Shown one piece after another: positions 25,359 through 35,655 of a stretch of 64,000 bases of DNA. How positions within the stretch are numbered: the first letter of the stretch is position 1; the number at the start of each line of letters is the position of its first letter. The notes beneath the pieces were generated by a model, which had not been told where the DNA came from, ran no database searches, and worked only from the letters and a program-made list of their open reading frames with translations. Source of the DNA: Desulfofarcimen acetoxidans DSM 771 (lineage in GTDB: Bacteria > Bacillota > Desulfotomaculia > Desulfotomaculales > Desulfofarciminaceae); NCBI RefSeq assembly GCF_000024205.1, contig NC_013216.1, positions 558,001 through 622,000 of the forward strand, read 5' to 3'. The position numbers and the translations under genes were made by a program.

Positions 25359-26070
25359 TCAGGCAAACCCTTTAATGAAAATTTTATTCCCTTTTTCCTT
25401 GCTGGTAATTCTGGGTTTGTTATTTGCCAGCATCAGGCAGGATAGTTTTTTACTTAAACAGGGTTGGGGATTGCTTTCAGCGGAAATTATTGTTATAGCG
25501 CTGGCTTTTTGCTACTGGGGATTTGAGAAGAGCAGAATATCAGCCCGCGAGATATCTTTTATTGCTGTGTTGGGCACAATTGCAGCCGTGAGTCGTGTTC
25601 CCTTTGCCGCTTTGCCGGGGGTGCAGCCTGTTACGTTTATAGTTATCATATCCGGTTATGTGTTTGGGTCACGGGCCGGGTTTATGGTCGGCTCCACAGC
25701 GGCCCTTGTTTCTAACCTTTTTTTGGGCCAAGGACCCTGGACACCCTGGCAAATGTTTGTCTGGGGTTTGGCCGGTGCGTCAGCCGGTTTAATTAAAAAG
25801 ATTATTCCCAAAATCGGGACCAGGAGTTTGATAATTTTCTGCTTCTGCTGGGGTTATCTTTACGGTTGGATTATGAATCTGTGGTTTTGGACAGCTTTTG
25901 TTCAGCCCTTAAGCTGGAAGTCTTTTGTTCTCACCTATGCCGCAAGCTTTTGGTATGAAACTTTTCACGCCGTAGGAAATGTTATTTTTTATCTTCTTTT
26001 AGGCACTGGTTTTATTGAAATATTAGAGCGCTTTCGCAGAAAGCTGAAAATAGAGATTATTGATGAGTGA
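25336..26070 (+). CDS. ECF transporter substrate-binding (S) component, probably for a corrinoid
   Basis: About 244 residues, six or more membrane segments. The motif FIAVLGTIAAVSRVPFAALPGVQ (its key part SRVPFAALPG) followed by ISGYVFGSRAGFMVG and a GPWTPWQMFVWGLAG loop is typical of ECF S components. AAGGGAG lies 8 nt before TTG 25336. Established knowledge: B12-riboswitch-linked ECF systems (CbrT family) import cobalamin. Here the riboswitch plus transcobalamin-like partners argue for cobalamin or cobinamide, but the sequence alone does not fix the ligand. Last gene of the operon; I see no strong terminator in the following 190 bp. Confidence 0.85.
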   Translation: MNSDTYNNQANPLMKILFPFSLLVILGLLFASIRQDSFLLKQGWGLLSAEIIVIALAFCYWGFEKSRISAREISFIAVLGTIAAVSRVPFAALPGVQPVTFIVIISGYVFGSRAGFMVGSTAALVSNLFLGQGPWTPWQMFVWGLAGASAGLIKKIIPKIGTRSLIIFCFCWGYLYGWIMNLWFWTAFVQPLSWKSFVLTYAASFWYETFHAVGNVIFYLLLGTGFIEILERFRRKLKIEIIDE

Positions 26071-26263
26071 AGTTTTTTATTTGTCAAGGGCACTGGTGTA
26101 GATTTATTTTAGTTCAAAAGTGTTGTTTTTACGCAGAAAATTATGATTTTGTTGGATTGAATAATTTTTGATTAACAGGGGGAAATCCCCTTTAGTTGTC
26201 GAATATAATTAAGCAACATTTATAATGTATAATGGCGGTTGCTTTCCGTTAGGAGGAGATAAA

Positions 26264-26701
26264 GTGAACAGTAAAGAACAGGATTTCTATCAGAATCTAA
26301 GGATGAAAATGAGAGAGTGGTTGACATCCTCTGACGGTTCCACTAACAAATGGGCTGAATACTTGATGTTTGCACCAGATTTATTTCACTTGCTCTGTAA
26401 ACTTGTGTTGGACAAGAGCGTATATGTCTCCGATAAAACACGTTTGCTTGCTGCCATTGCCTATTTTATATCTCCGGTTGACTTAGTGCCGGAAGCTTTG
26501 CTTGGACCGGCCGGTTTTGTTGATGACATAGCCCTGGCTGCTTATGTAATAAACTCTATTATCAAGAACACAGATGCTGAAGTTGTCAGGAAGCACTGGG
26601 CTGGCAACGGGGAAGTACTGGGTGTTATTCAATCCATACTTGGTGTAGCCGATGAAATGGTAGGCAGCGGGTTGTGGAAAAAACTAAAGAAGAAAGCTTG
26701 A
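26264..26701 (+). CDS. YkvA-like small membrane protein (DUF1232)
   Basis: 145 residues with the DUF1232 core LLAAIAYFISPVDLVPEALLG then GFVDDIALAAYVINSI (about residues 64-105), predicted as a short helical membrane-associated hairpin. AGGAGGAG lies 7 nt before GTG 26264, which I prefer to the ATG at 26225. It appears monocistronic, with TATAAT sequences at 26221-26233 and a strong terminator at 26841-26885. Function of the family is not established. Confidence 0.82.
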   Translation: MNSKEQDFYQNLRMKMREWLTSSDGSTNKWAEYLMFAPDLFHLLCKLVLDKSVYVSDKTRLLAAIAYFISPVDLVPEALLGPAGFVDDIALAAYVINSIIKNTDAEVVRKHWAGNGEVLGVIQSILGVADEMVGSGLWKKLKKKA

Positions 26702-26840
26702 ATAAAAGCTGTGGATTATTTTAAAAACTTGCTGCGATTACCGGAGGGAACTAGATATATAAATATTAAACCCTTTCCACATGGCGAGACCACTGAAAAA
26801 CACTTATTTTTTGTAAAACGCCGGAACAATTAGTTTAAAG

Positions 26841-26885
26841 AAAACACACGGAACCACTAGATATTATAGTGGTTCCGTGTGTTTT
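26841..26885. terminator. 19-bp bidirectional terminator
   Basis: Perfect inverted repeat, arms 26841-26859 and 26867-26885 (core CACGGAACCACTA), ending in TTTTTT. The 140 bp between the YkvA-like gene and this hairpin hold nothing I recognise. Confidence 0.9.
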
Positions 26886-27119
26886 TTAAAATAAATTTAC
26901 TTTTTCAGTGACTTCCCCATGGCGGAACGGTTTTGTACTTACTGTAATACTTAAACTAAATGCGGATAATTTATTACGCTAAAACCATTATGTGATATAA
27001 TTAACCTGGGTAGGAAGACAAATATATTTAATCTAAAAGGAAAAAATTATATTGTATTTTTATTCTTATAACCGTATAATTATTAGTGTTATGCAGTATG
27101 CATCTTGGAGGTGACTTTA

Positions 27120-28160
27120 GTGATTAAAGCGGCAATTATAGGAGCTACCGGCTATGCTGGGGCGGAACTGGTGAGAATTTTATCACGGCACCCGCAGGTT
27201 CGGTTAACAGCAATTACTTCGCAAAGTTACGCCGGTCAGGCCTTTTGGCAGGTTTATCCACATTTATATAAATATATTGACTTGACTTGTGAAGAAATGG
27301 ATTTAATTAATATTATAAATCAGTCGGATGTTATCTTTGCTGCACTGCCCCATGGTCATGCTATGCCGATAGTACTGGAAGCGGTTAAGCAAAATAAGAA
27401 AATTATCGACTTGGGAGCGGATTTTCGTATAGATGATCCCGTTGTTTATGAAAGCTGGTATAAAGTTACACATACCGCGGTGGATTTATTGGCAGAAGCT
27501 GTATACGGTTTGCCGGAGATAAATCGCAATAGGATTAAAGAAGCCAGAATTCTGGCTAATCCCGGTTGTTATCCTACCAGTGCGATTCTTGGCTTGGCCC
27601 CTTTATTAGCCAGAGGTTTGATTGAACCGGAGAGTATAATCATTGACTCCAAATCAGGTGTTTCCGGTGCTGGGCGAAGTTTGTCCTTGAACACTCATTA
27701 CTCGGAAGTAAACGAAAGTATCAAGGCCTATAATATTGGACAGCACAGGCATACTCCGGAGATTGAACAGGAGATAAGTAAAATCGCCGGTCAAAAAATA
27801 ACGCTTAGTTTTACACCTCATCTAACACCGATGATCAGGGGTATTCTTAGTACGATATATGCCAAATTAAAAATAGAGGCACTGGATATGGATTTAGGGC
27901 AGCTTTACCGTGATTTTTATCAGGAGGAGCCTTTTGTGCGGGTGCTCCCGGAAGGTTGCTTGCCGAGGACAAAGGATGTATCGGGTTCTAACTTCTGTGA
28001 TGTTGCTGTGGTAAAGGATAAGAGAACCGGCAGGGCAGTTGTAGTATCAGCTATAGATAACCTGCTTAAGGGTGCGTCGGGCCAGGCAGTTCAAAATATG
28101 AACATAATGTTTGGTTTTGCCGAAGCAACAGGAATTGACGATCCCAGCCTGTATCCCTAG
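27120..28160 (+). CDS. argC: N-acetyl-gamma-glutamyl-phosphate reductase
   Basis: Third step of arginine synthesis: NADPH-dependent reduction of N-acetylglutamyl-phosphate. NAD(P)-binding GATGYAGAELVRIL at the N-terminus, catalytic Cys in NPGCYPTSAILGL (~residue 148), and GVSGAGRSLS. GGAGGTGA lies 5 nt before GTG 27120, giving 346 residues, the usual length; the frame extends to a TTG at 27105 that falls inside the SD region. First gene of argCJBDFGH. About 150 bp separates it from argJ, with a dispersed repeat there. Confidence 0.96.
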   Translation: MIKAAIIGATGYAGAELVRILSRHPQVRLTAITSQSYAGQAFWQVYPHLYKYIDLTCEEMDLINIINQSDVIFAALPHGHAMPIVLEAVKQNKKIIDLGADFRIDDPVVYESWYKVTHTAVDLLAEAVYGLPEINRNRIKEARILANPGCYPTSAILGLAPLLARGLIEPESIIIDSKSGVSGAGRSLSLNTHYSEVNESIKAYNIGQHRHTPEIEQEISKIAGQKITLSFTPHLTPMIRGILSTIYAKLKIEALDMDLGQLYRDFYQEEPFVRVLPEGCLPRTKDVSGSNFCDVAVVKDKRTGRAVVVSAIDNLLKGASGQAVQNMNIMFGFAEATGIDDPSLYP

Positions 28161-28203
28161 ACTGTTTTAATAAAGTAAAAATTTATGTTGCATAAGCAAG
28201 GTT

Positions 28204-28280
28204 GGTATTGCATAATTTCCTAGCATAAGTTGCCTATGGCTTTCAAGAAAGTCGCTTAAGCGACTTTCTTAAGATTTGAA
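28204..28280 (+). repeat. Dispersed repeat, copy in the argC-argJ gap
   Basis: GGTATTGCATAATTTCC, then GTTGCCTATGGCT and AAGTCGCTTAAGCGACTTTCTT, ending at about 28272, align with 50942-51012 before ilvE. The GTCGCTTAAGCGAC part is a perfect 14-bp palindrome (28251-28264), nested in AAGAAAGTCGCTTAAGCGACTTTCTT. Confidence 0.65.
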
Positions 28281-28307
28281 AAAGGAATATTTCAAGGAGT
28301 GTTAAAG

Positions 28308-29525
28308 TTGTCAAAAGAATTTAAGCTGGAATTAGTACCTGGCGGTGTTACTGCAGCCTCCGGTTTTACTGCTTGTGGTGTGAGGGCGGGTATAAAAAAC
28401 GATAAAAAAGATTTAGCAATAATTTATTCGAAACTACCTTGTTCGGCGACTGGTGTTTATACAACCAATAAAGTTCAGGCGGCTCCGGTTCAGTTAACTA
28501 GGCAAAGACTGTCTGACGGCCATGCTCAGGCAGTAATTATTAACAGCGGTTATGCCAATGCCTGCAATGGGCCGCAGGGTTTGCGTGATGCATTAAAAAC
28601 CTCTTCAGTTTTGGCCGAATCTCTTAACATTCAAGAAAACCAGGTGCTGGTGGCTTCCACAGGTGTAATAGGTCAGAATTTGCCTATGGATAAAATACTT
28701 AACGGCATTGCCCTGGCTGTATCTCAGCTCAGCCCTGAGGGGGGGCCGGACGCGGCCGAAGCGATAATGACTACAGACACAGTATCCAAGCAAATTGCTG
28801 TAAAATTTGAATTGTCCGGTGTGCCGGTTGTGATCGGCGGTATGGCCAAGGGTTCCGGAATGATTCATCCCAATATGGCTACCATGCTGGGCTTTATTAC
28901 TACTGATGCTGCGGTAGATGTTCATTTGTTAAATAAAGCATTAAAATCAGTTGTAGAAAAAACTTTTAATATGATCACTGTAGATGGGGATACCAGCACC
29001 AATGACATGGTGCTTCTTCTGGCTAACGGGGCGGCCGGGAATCAGCAACTGGACAGTGAGGGTTCTGATTTTGAGCTGTTTTGCTGTGCTCTTTGCGAGG
29101 TATGTATAAGCCTGTCCAAAGAAATTGCCGGTGACGGTGAGGGTGCCACCAAGCTGGTGGAAGTCAAAGTAATCAATGCTGCAACCGTAAATGATGCCAG
29201 GCTGGCGGCCAAGACTGTGGCGGCCTCCAATTTAGTTAAAACCGCTATTTTCGGAGCAGATGCTAATTGGGGCAGGATCATATGTGCGGCAGGCTATTCA
29301 GGGGCTGATTTTGATCCGGGAAAAGTAGATATTTTTTTAGGCAATGAGCAGGTGGCAAAGGACGGAAAGGCACTTGATTTTAGCGAAGAGAATGCTTCTG
29401 AGATACTCTCTCAAAAAGAAGTTAAGATTTTAATAGATTTTAAAACCGGTACGGAGACAGCAACCGCCTGGGGCTGCGATCTTACCTATGACTATATAAA
29501 AATAAACGGCAGTTACAGGTCTTAA
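28308..29525 (+). CDS. argJ: Bifunctional ornithine acetyltransferase / glutamate N-acetyltransferase
   Basis: Recycles the acetyl group from N-acetylornithine to glutamate and can also make N-acetylglutamate. The self-cleavage site is plain: [17 protein letters not shown], with the chain cut before the Thr of MATML to form alpha and beta subunits. AAGGAG (28294-28299) is 8 nt from TTG 28308, preferred to the GTG at 28299 inside the SD; 405 residues. Having argJ, and no argA or argE in the cluster, indicates the cyclic pathway. 28 bp before argB. Confidence 0.96.
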   Translation: MSKEFKLELVPGGVTAASGFTACGVRAGIKNDKKDLAIIYSKLPCSATGVYTTNKVQAAPVQLTRQRLSDGHAQAVIINSGYANACNGPQGLRDALKTSSVLAESLNIQENQVLVASTGVIGQNLPMDKILNGIALAVSQLSPEGGPDAAEAIMTTDTVSKQIAVKFELSGVPVVIGGMAKGSGMIHPNMATMLGFITTDAAVDVHLLNKALKSVVEKTFNMITVDGDTSTNDMVLLLANGAAGNQQLDSEGSDFELFCCALCEVCISLSKEIAGDGEGATKLVEVKVINAATVNDARLAAKTVAASNLVKTAIFGADANWGRIICAAGYSGADFDPGKVDIFLGNEQVAKDGKALDFSEENASEILSQKEVKILIDFKTGTETATAWGCDLTYDYIKINGSYRS

Positions 29526-29553
29526 GCCACAAAAGCAGAAGGGGAGAATCACT

Positions 29554-30441
29554 TTGTTGACTGCTCTGGAAAAGGCGGGCATTTTAGTTGAAGCGCTGCC
29601 TTATATCAAAAAGTTTTATGGAAAAACAGTGATAATCAAATACGGCGGTCATGCCATGATTAATGAGCAGCTTAAACAGGCCGTTTTAACCGATGCCGTG
29701 CTGATGAAGTTTGTGGGCATGCACCCGGTTATTGTACACGGGGGTGGCCCGGAAATTACCGGCATGTTGAAGCGGGTGGGAAAGGTTTCCGAGTTTGTCG
29801 GCGGCCTGCGGGTAACGGATCGGGAGACTATGGAAATAGTTGAAATGGTGTTGGTCGGTAAGATAAATAAGGATATTGTGGCACTAATCAACCGTTTTGG
29901 CGGTCGGGCTGTGGGACTTTGCGGCAAGGATGCCGGCTTGTTTAAAGCGGTCAAAAAACCTGGGACATTGCGTTTGCCGGACGGCTCGACTCAGGAAGTC
30001 GATATTGGTTTTGTCGGTGATATTAGCCGGGTAAATCCTCAGATAGTTGTCAATCTAATCGGTGAGGGGTATATTCCGGTTATCGCTCCCGTTGCTGTCG
30101 GGGACGGAGGGGAAAGCTATAACGTAAATGCCGATTATGCTGCCGGTAAATTAGCTGAGGCCTTGAAAGCTGATAAATTTATTAACCTTACTGATGTAGA
30201 GGGTATATTGCGGGACAGAAATGATCTTTCTTCATTAATATCAACCTTGCACGTGGATGAAGTGCCGGAATTAATTAGACAGGGTATTATTGACGGTGGG
30301 ATGATTCCAAAAGTAGAATGCTGCATAGAAGCCATCAAAGGAGGCGTGCCTCAGGCACATATTCTAGACGGCAGGGTTCAACACTCTATACTGCTTGAAG
30401 TGTTTACCGATCAAGGCGTCGGTACGATGGTGGTGAGTTGA
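29554..30441 (+). CDS. argB: Acetylglutamate kinase
   Basis: Phosphorylates N-acetylglutamate. Amino-acid-kinase fold: KYGGHAM near residue 29, [11 protein letters not shown] (~65), and the C-terminal [18 protein letters not shown]. An N-terminal helix ([19 protein letters not shown]) of the kind found in arginine-inhibited, hexameric enzymes suggests feedback control by arginine. Start TTG, with AGGGGAG 7 nt before. 295 residues, usual length. Confidence 0.96.
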   Translation: MLTALEKAGILVEALPYIKKFYGKTVIIKYGGHAMINEQLKQAVLTDAVLMKFVGMHPVIVHGGGPEITGMLKRVGKVSEFVGGLRVTDRETMEIVEMVLVGKINKDIVALINRFGGRAVGLCGKDAGLFKAVKKPGTLRLPDGSTQEVDIGFVGDISRVNPQIVVNLIGEGYIPVIAPVAVGDGGESYNVNADYAAGKLAEALKADKFINLTDVEGILRDRNDLSSLISTLHVDEVPELIRQGIIDGGMIPKVECCIEAIKGGVPQAHILDGRVQHSILLEVFTDQGVGTMVVS

Positions 30442-30470
30442 CAGCTTATTTCGATGAAAAGTTCACTGCA

Positions 30471-30568
30471 TGCAATTATTAATCAAGTCTAAAAATTATA
30501 TTTGGCAAATAGCGTTAATATGTAAGATATGCATAATTATTAATCGTAAGTATAAATATTAATCAAAG
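30471..30568 (+). promoter_or_regulatory. Possible ArgR-type boxes upstream of argD
   Basis: The AT-rich 160-bp gap before argD holds near-copies of one motif: GCAATTATTAATCAAG (30472-30487), GCATAATTATTAATC (30531-30545) and AATATTAATCAAAG (30555-30568). A similar TATAATTATTAGTG (27075-27088) precedes argC. They resemble the AT-rich half-sites of ARG boxes. Low-confidence pattern match. Confidence 0.25.
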
Positions 30569-30601
30569 TTATTTTTTATGCAACAGTCGGGGGTGTATTT
30601 T

Positions 30602-31804
30602 TTGAATAACCAAGAAATAATTGAAGTTGGCGGCAAATATGTGATGAACACCTATGGCCGTTTGCCTATGGCTCTGGTAAAAGGTGAAGGGGTAAAGGTC
30701 TGGGATGCGGACGGAAATGAGTATCTGGATTTTATAGCGGGTTTGGCGGTAAATTCGCTGGGCCATTGCCATCCTGCTGTGACTGAGGCTATTGCCAGGC
30801 AGGCCTGTGCTTTGATGCATTGTTCCAATATCTATTGGATTGAGCCTCAGGTAAAGCTGGCCCGGCTTTTGGCAGAAAACAGCGATTTGGACAAGGTGTT
30901 CTTTTGCAACAGCGGAGCGGAAGCCAATGAGGGCGCGATCAAGCTGGCCCGTAAATATGCCAAGCAGCACCTGGGTTCAGGCAAATATGAGATTATCACA
31001 GCCTTAAATTCTTTTCACGGCAGGACGCTGGCGGCCATTACTGCCACAGGTCAGGCCAAATACCAACAAGGTTTGGAACCCCTGCCGGCAGGTTTTAAAT
31101 ATGTTCCTTTTGGAAATATTGAAGCTTTAAAGGAGGCGGTTGGACCACACACCTGCGCCGTTATGCTTGAACCCGTACAGGGTGAAGGCGGGGTTAACCT
31201 GGCTGCACAGGAATACTGGAATCAGGTGCAGGAATTGTGCAGCGAAGAAGGTCTGCTGTTGATTCTGGATGAAGTGCAGTGTGGGTTGGGGCGTACAGGA
31301 AAGTTTTTAGCCTATATGCATTACGGGCTAAAACCTGACATAGTCACACTGGCCAAAGCTTTGGGCGGTGGATTTCCTATCGGAGCAATGATGGCTGTCG
31401 AGAAAGTAGCCTCTGCCTTCCAACCGGGAGATCATGCCGCGACTTTTGGGGGAAACCCCTTAGCCAGTGCGGCGGCTCTGGCTGCAATGAACACAATGTT
31501 AAATGAAGGTATTATTTTAAACGCAGAAAAAGTAGGTAATTATTTTAAGCATAAGTTGACTGAACTGGCGGCTAAATATCCAGTGATCAGTGAAGTCAGG
31601 GGTTTAGGACTGATGCTGGGAGCGCAGTTGACCGTGCCGGGCGCTGATATTGTAAGTTATTGTCAGCAGAAGGGCCTCTTAATAAACTGTGCCAACGGTA
31701 ATGTTTTAAGATTTATTCCGCCTCTAATTATTACAGAATCAGATGTGGATAAGGTTGTTAATTTACTGGATGAGGCGTTGGGAAAAATAGAGAAAAGGGT
31801 CTAA
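30602..31804 (+). CDS. argD: Acetylornithine aminotransferase
   Basis: PLP-dependent conversion of N-acetylglutamate semialdehyde to N-acetylornithine. Class III aminotransferase motifs: FCNSGAEANEGAIKLARKY, LNSFHGRTLAA, LLILDEVQCGLGRTG and the PLP lysine in TLAKALGGGFPIGAM (~residue 255). The ATG at 30578 has no SD; GGGGGTG lies 6 nt before TTG 30602, giving 400 residues, the family's normal length. Preceded by an AT-rich gap that may hold a separate promoter. Confidence 0.95.
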   Translation: MNNQEIIEVGGKYVMNTYGRLPMALVKGEGVKVWDADGNEYLDFIAGLAVNSLGHCHPAVTEAIARQACALMHCSNIYWIEPQVKLARLLAENSDLDKVFFCNSGAEANEGAIKLARKYAKQHLGSGKYEIITALNSFHGRTLAAITATGQAKYQQGLEPLPAGFKYVPFGNIEALKEAVGPHTCAVMLEPVQGEGGVNLAAQEYWNQVQELCSEEGLLLILDEVQCGLGRTGKFLAYMHYGLKPDIVTLAKALGGGFPIGAMMAVEKVASAFQPGDHAATFGGNPLASAAALAAMNTMLNEGIILNAEKVGNYFKHKLTELAAKYPVISEVRGLGLMLGAQLTVPGADIVSYCQQKGLLINCANGNVLRFIPPLIITESDVDKVVNLLDEALGKIEKRV

Positions 31805-31831
31805 AACTAATTTATACAGGAGGTGTTTTCA

Positions 31832-32794
31832 ATGTCCTCACTTTTACAATTACCCATCAGCAAGGATTTTAAAGGAAGAGATTTCTTATTGCTGCTTGAT
31901 TTCAGTGCGGAAGAAATTAAGCACTTAATTAACGTTGCGGTAGAATTGAAGGCTATACAAAAAAAAGGTGAGCCTCATCCTTACCTGCAGGGTAAAACAC
32001 TGGCCATGATATTCCAAAAATCTTCTACCCGTACCAGGGTTTCTTTTGAGGTGGCTATGTATCAATTAGGTGGCTATCCCTTATTTTTAAGCAGCAACGA
32101 CCTGCAGATGGGACGTGGGGAAACTATTGCCGATACAGCCAGAACTCTTTCCCGTTATGTAGACGGCATCATGATTCGTACCTATGCCCAGTCGGATGTG
32201 GAGGAACTGGCTGAATACGCAGACATACCGGTAATCAACGGACTGACCGATCTCGTGCATCCCACCCAGGTAATAGCGGATTTGCAAACCGTTCTGGAGC
32301 ACAAGGGCAAACTGGCCGGCTTGAAAATGGCTTTCCTGGGTGACGGTAATAATGTAGCCCATTCACTAATGGCCGGTTGTGCCAAAGTCGGTATGAACAT
32401 TACACTGGCCAATCCTGCCGGCTATAAGCCTTTGCCCGAGATGGTGGAAAAAGCCAAGCAGGTTGCTGAAACAACAGGCAGTATCATTGAGATAATTGAG
32501 GACCCGGTGGCCGCCGTAAAGGACGCCGATGTAATATACACTGATGTTTGGGCCAGTATGGGCCAGGAAAAAGAGCAGGAGGAAAGAGCGAAAATGATGG
32601 CTCCTTACCAGGTGAACGCTGAACTGGTGCGTCATGCCAAGCCGGATTATATTTTCCTGCATTGCCTGCCGGCTAAAAGAGAGCAAGAAGTAACATCAGA
32701 AATACTGGATAGCAATCATTCAGCAGCCTTTGATGAAGCAGAAAATCGTTTGCACGCACATAAGGCTATTCTGGCTCTCCTAATGCAAAAATAA
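31832..32794 (+). CDS. argF: Ornithine carbamoyltransferase
   Basis: Makes citrulline from ornithine and carbamoyl phosphate. Carbamoyl-phosphate site SSTRTRVSFE (~residue 56), HPTQVIADLQT, and the ornithine-side HCLPAKRE near the C-terminus. Perfect AGGAGGTG (31818-31825) 6 nt before ATG 31832; 320 residues. No carA/carB in this cluster. Confidence 0.96.
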   Translation: MSSLLQLPISKDFKGRDFLLLLDFSAEEIKHLINVAVELKAIQKKGEPHPYLQGKTLAMIFQKSSTRTRVSFEVAMYQLGGYPLFLSSNDLQMGRGETIADTARTLSRYVDGIMIRTYAQSDVEELAEYADIPVINGLTDLVHPTQVIADLQTVLEHKGKLAGLKMAFLGDGNNVAHSLMAGCAKVGMNITLANPAGYKPLPEMVEKAKQVAETTGSIIEIIEDPVAAVKDADVIYTDVWASMGQEKEQEERAKMMAPYQVNAELVRHAKPDYIFLHCLPAKREQEVTSEILDSNHSAAFDEAENRLHAHKAILALLMQK

Positions 32795-32852
32795 CTTATT
32801 CATAACAGAATTTTATCGGTAATATATCAAGAAAAAGGGAGCGTTTCAATAT

Positions 32853-34058
32853 ATGGCAAAAGTTGTACTTGCTTATTCGGGGGGACTGGATACTTCCATT
32901 ATTATTCCCTGGCTAAAAGAAAACTACGGCTATGAGGTTATTGCCATGGCCGCCGATTTGGGACAGGGTGAGGAACTGGAGCCTTTACACGAAAAGGCTG
33001 TTAAGAGCGGGGCCTCCAAGCTCTACATTGAAGACGTGAGAAAAGAATTTGTCGAAGAATATATCTTTCCTACACTCAGGGCAGGGGCGATATATGAAGG
33101 CAAATACCTTTTGGGAACTTCCATGGCCAGACCTTTGATTGCTAAAAAACTGGTGGAAATAGCTGTTAAAGAGGGTGCGGAAGCGGTAGCCCACGGCGCA
33201 ACCGGCAAGGGTAACGACCAGGTGCGTTTTGAACTTGGGGTTAAAGCTCTGAAACCGGAGTTAAAAATAATTGCTCCCTGGCGTGAGTGGGATATCCGTT
33301 CCAGAGATGATGCCATAGATTACGCTCAGGCCCGTGGTATTCCGGTACCCGTAACCAAAGAACGCCCGTACAGCATGGATCGCAATCTGTGGCATTTAAG
33401 CCATGAGGGGGGCGATTTAGAAAGTCCATGGAATGAGCCGCCCCAGGATCTTTATCTCTTGACCGTGGCTCCTGAGAAGGCTCCTGATCAGCCTGCTTAT
33501 GTAGAACTGGAATTTGAACAGGGGCGGCCGGTAAAATTAAACGGTACCGCCTGTGACCCGGTAACCTTAATTGAAAAGCTAAATGAATTAGGCGGTCAAA
33601 ACGGCATTGGTATAACTGATATGGTGGAAAACCGCCTGGTAGGCATGAAATCACGCGGTGTTTATGAAACACCTGGTGGTACAATACTATATAATGCACA
33701 CAGAGAAATGGAGCTTTTGACCTTGGACAGGATGACCTTGCACTATAAAGAACTGGTTGCAGCCCGCTATGCTGAATTGGTTTATGAGGGTGTTTGGTTC
33801 GCGCCTTTAAGAGAGGCTCTGGATGCATTTGTGGACGCAACACAGCGAACAGTCACCGGTACAGTGAGAATGAAGCTTTACAAGGGCAACTGTACACCTG
33901 CCGGGGCAAAATCACCTTATTCACTATATAGCGAAGAGCTGGCTACCTTTGGTCGGGACGAGGTTTACAGCCAGAAAGATGCAGCAGGCTTTATTAACCT
34001 CTTTGGCCTGCCCCTAAAAGTCAGGGCAATGATGGAGCAAAAAACCGGTCTAAGGTAG
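32853..34058 (+). CDS. argG: Argininosuccinate synthase
   Basis: ATP-dependent joining of citrulline and aspartate. PP-loop [15 protein letters not shown] at the N-terminus, [17 protein letters not shown] (~residue 112), and [13 protein letters not shown]. 401 residues, usual length; AAAGGGAG lies 11 nt before ATG. It is followed by argH after a short gap. Confidence 0.97.
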   Translation: MAKVVLAYSGGLDTSIIIPWLKENYGYEVIAMAADLGQGEELEPLHEKAVKSGASKLYIEDVRKEFVEEYIFPTLRAGAIYEGKYLLGTSMARPLIAKKLVEIAVKEGAEAVAHGATGKGNDQVRFELGVKALKPELKIIAPWREWDIRSRDDAIDYAQARGIPVPVTKERPYSMDRNLWHLSHEGGDLESPWNEPPQDLYLLTVAPEKAPDQPAYVELEFEQGRPVKLNGTACDPVTLIEKLNELGGQNGIGITDMVENRLVGMKSRGVYETPGGTILYNAHREMELLTLDRMTLHYKELVAARYAELVYEGVWFAPLREALDAFVDATQRTVTGTVRMKLYKGNCTPAGAKSPYSLYSEELATFGRDEVYSQKDAAGFINLFGLPLKVRAMMEQKTGLR

Positions 34059-34106
34059 ACATCTTATCAGATGCGAACTTTAAAACTTTTGGCAGGAGGA
34101 CTTGCG

Positions 34107-35477
34107 ATGGCCAAGCTTTGGGGTGGTCGTTTTGAAAAAGAATCGGATCACTTAATGGAGGATTTTCATTCCTCCATTTCTTTTGATCAGAGATTGTATA
34201 AACAGGATATTGCCGGCAGTATGGCCCACGCCAGGATGCTGGGCAAAGCAGGCATTATCTCTAAAGCAGAAGCGGAGCGGATAGTAGCAGGTTTACAGGA
34301 AATACTGGCGGATATCGAAGCGGGTAAAATAGAGTTTTCCGTTGCCGCGGAAGATATTCATATGAATATCGAAGAACTGTTAACTCAAAGAACCGGAGAA
34401 GTTGGCAAAAAACTGCATACCGCTCGCAGCCGCAATGACCAGGTGGCGCTGGACGTACGCATGTATTTAAAAGAAGAGATAACAGAGGTCATGAATCTTA
34501 TAAAATATCTGCAGGATACACTGGCGGAGCTGGCCGAAGAACATCTGGATACGGTACTGCCCGGCTATACTCATTTACAGAGGGCACAACCGGTAACCCT
34601 GGCACATCACCTGATGGCTTATTATCAGATGTTTAGCCGTGATCTGGACAGGCTTGGCGACTGTTACCGCCGCACTGATGTAATGCCTTTGGGTTCCGGG
34701 GCTCTGGCCGGCACCACGTTTGCCCTGGACCGGCAGTATGTGGCCGAACAGCTTGGGTTTGCCCGTATCAGTGAAAACAGCCTGGATGCCGTGGCGGATC
34801 GTGATTTTGCCGTAGAGTTTGCTTCGGCCGCCTCTTTGATTATGATGCACCTGAGCCGGTTTTGTGAAGAAATAATTCTCTGGTCTACAGCGGAATTTGC
34901 GTTCATTGAATTGGATGATGCTTACAGTACCGGCAGCAGCATGATGCCTCAAAAGAAAAACCCGGATGTGGCGGAATTAATTCGTGGCAAAACAGGTAGA
35001 GTTTACGGCGATTTGCAGGCTCTTTTGACTATGCTGAAGGGCTTGCCGCTGGCCTATAACAAAGATATGCAGGAGGATAAGGAAGCGCTGTTTGATGCCG
35101 TTGATACAGTAAAGAAATGCTTAATGTTGTTCCGGCCCATGCTGGCCACTGTAAAGGTGAAGAAAGAAAATATGGCAAGAGCCGCCCGTGGTGGCTTTAC
35201 CAACGCCACTGATTTAGCCGACTATTTGGTCTATAAGGGGGTACCTTTCCGCCAGGCTCATGAAATAGCCGGAAGACTTGTTTTGTACTGTTTGGCCAAG
35301 AAAAAGACACTGGAGGAAGTTAGCCTCGGGGAATACAGGGAATTTTCCGATTTGATAGCCGAGGATATTTACCAGGCTATTGATATAAATCATTGTGTGG
35401 AAGCCAGAAAGGTTTATGGCGGGCCGGCCAGGGCTGTTGTGCAGGAGGCTATAAACAGAGCAAGGGGAAAGTTTTAA
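34107..35477 (+). CDS. argH: Argininosuccinate lyase
   Basis: Last step to arginine, releasing fumarate. Fumarase/aspartase superfamily signature [20 protein letters not shown] (~residue 280-299), plus [17 protein letters not shown]. The frame is open from 34071, but AGGAGG lies 7 nt before ATG 34107 (MAKLWGGRF), the family start; 456 residues. Ends the arg operon; terminator 15 bp later. Confidence 0.97.
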   Translation: MAKLWGGRFEKESDHLMEDFHSSISFDQRLYKQDIAGSMAHARMLGKAGIISKAEAERIVAGLQEILADIEAGKIEFSVAAEDIHMNIEELLTQRTGEVGKKLHTARSRNDQVALDVRMYLKEEITEVMNLIKYLQDTLAELAEEHLDTVLPGYTHLQRAQPVTLAHHLMAYYQMFSRDLDRLGDCYRRTDVMPLGSGALAGTTFALDRQYVAEQLGFARISENSLDAVADRDFAVEFASAASLIMMHLSRFCEEIILWSTAEFAFIELDDAYSTGSSMMPQKKNPDVAELIRGKTGRVYGDLQALLTMLKGLPLAYNKDMQEDKEALFDAVDTVKKCLMLFRPMLATVKVKKENMARAARGGFTNATDLADYLVYKGVPFRQAHEIAGRLVLYCLAKKKTLEEVSLGEYREFSDLIAEDIYQAIDINHCVEARKVYGGPARAVVQEAINRARGKF

Positions 35478-35491
35478 AATAAAGCAAAAGA

Positions 35492-35530
35492 GGGTGACTC
35501 AGGCCAATTTAGGATTGAGTCACCCCTATT
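35492..35530 (+). terminator. Terminator of the arginine operon
   Basis: Stem GGGTGACTCA/TGAGTCACCC (35492-35501, 35516-35525) followed by CTATTTATTTATT. Confidence 0.8.
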
Positions 35531-35655
35531 TATTTATTCCTCTCGGGATATTGGTTTTTTTTATTTGTTTCAAGTGAGTATTTTCTGTTTTGGAAATAAT
35601 TAAAAACACATTTTCAACGACAATCAGATAGGATATAATTTCATAAAGAAGGAAG

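Noticed and set aside
26175-26192. GGGGGAAATCCCC palindrome before the YkvA-like gene
   Set aside because: Too short to form a stable hairpin and no supporting context; may be chance.
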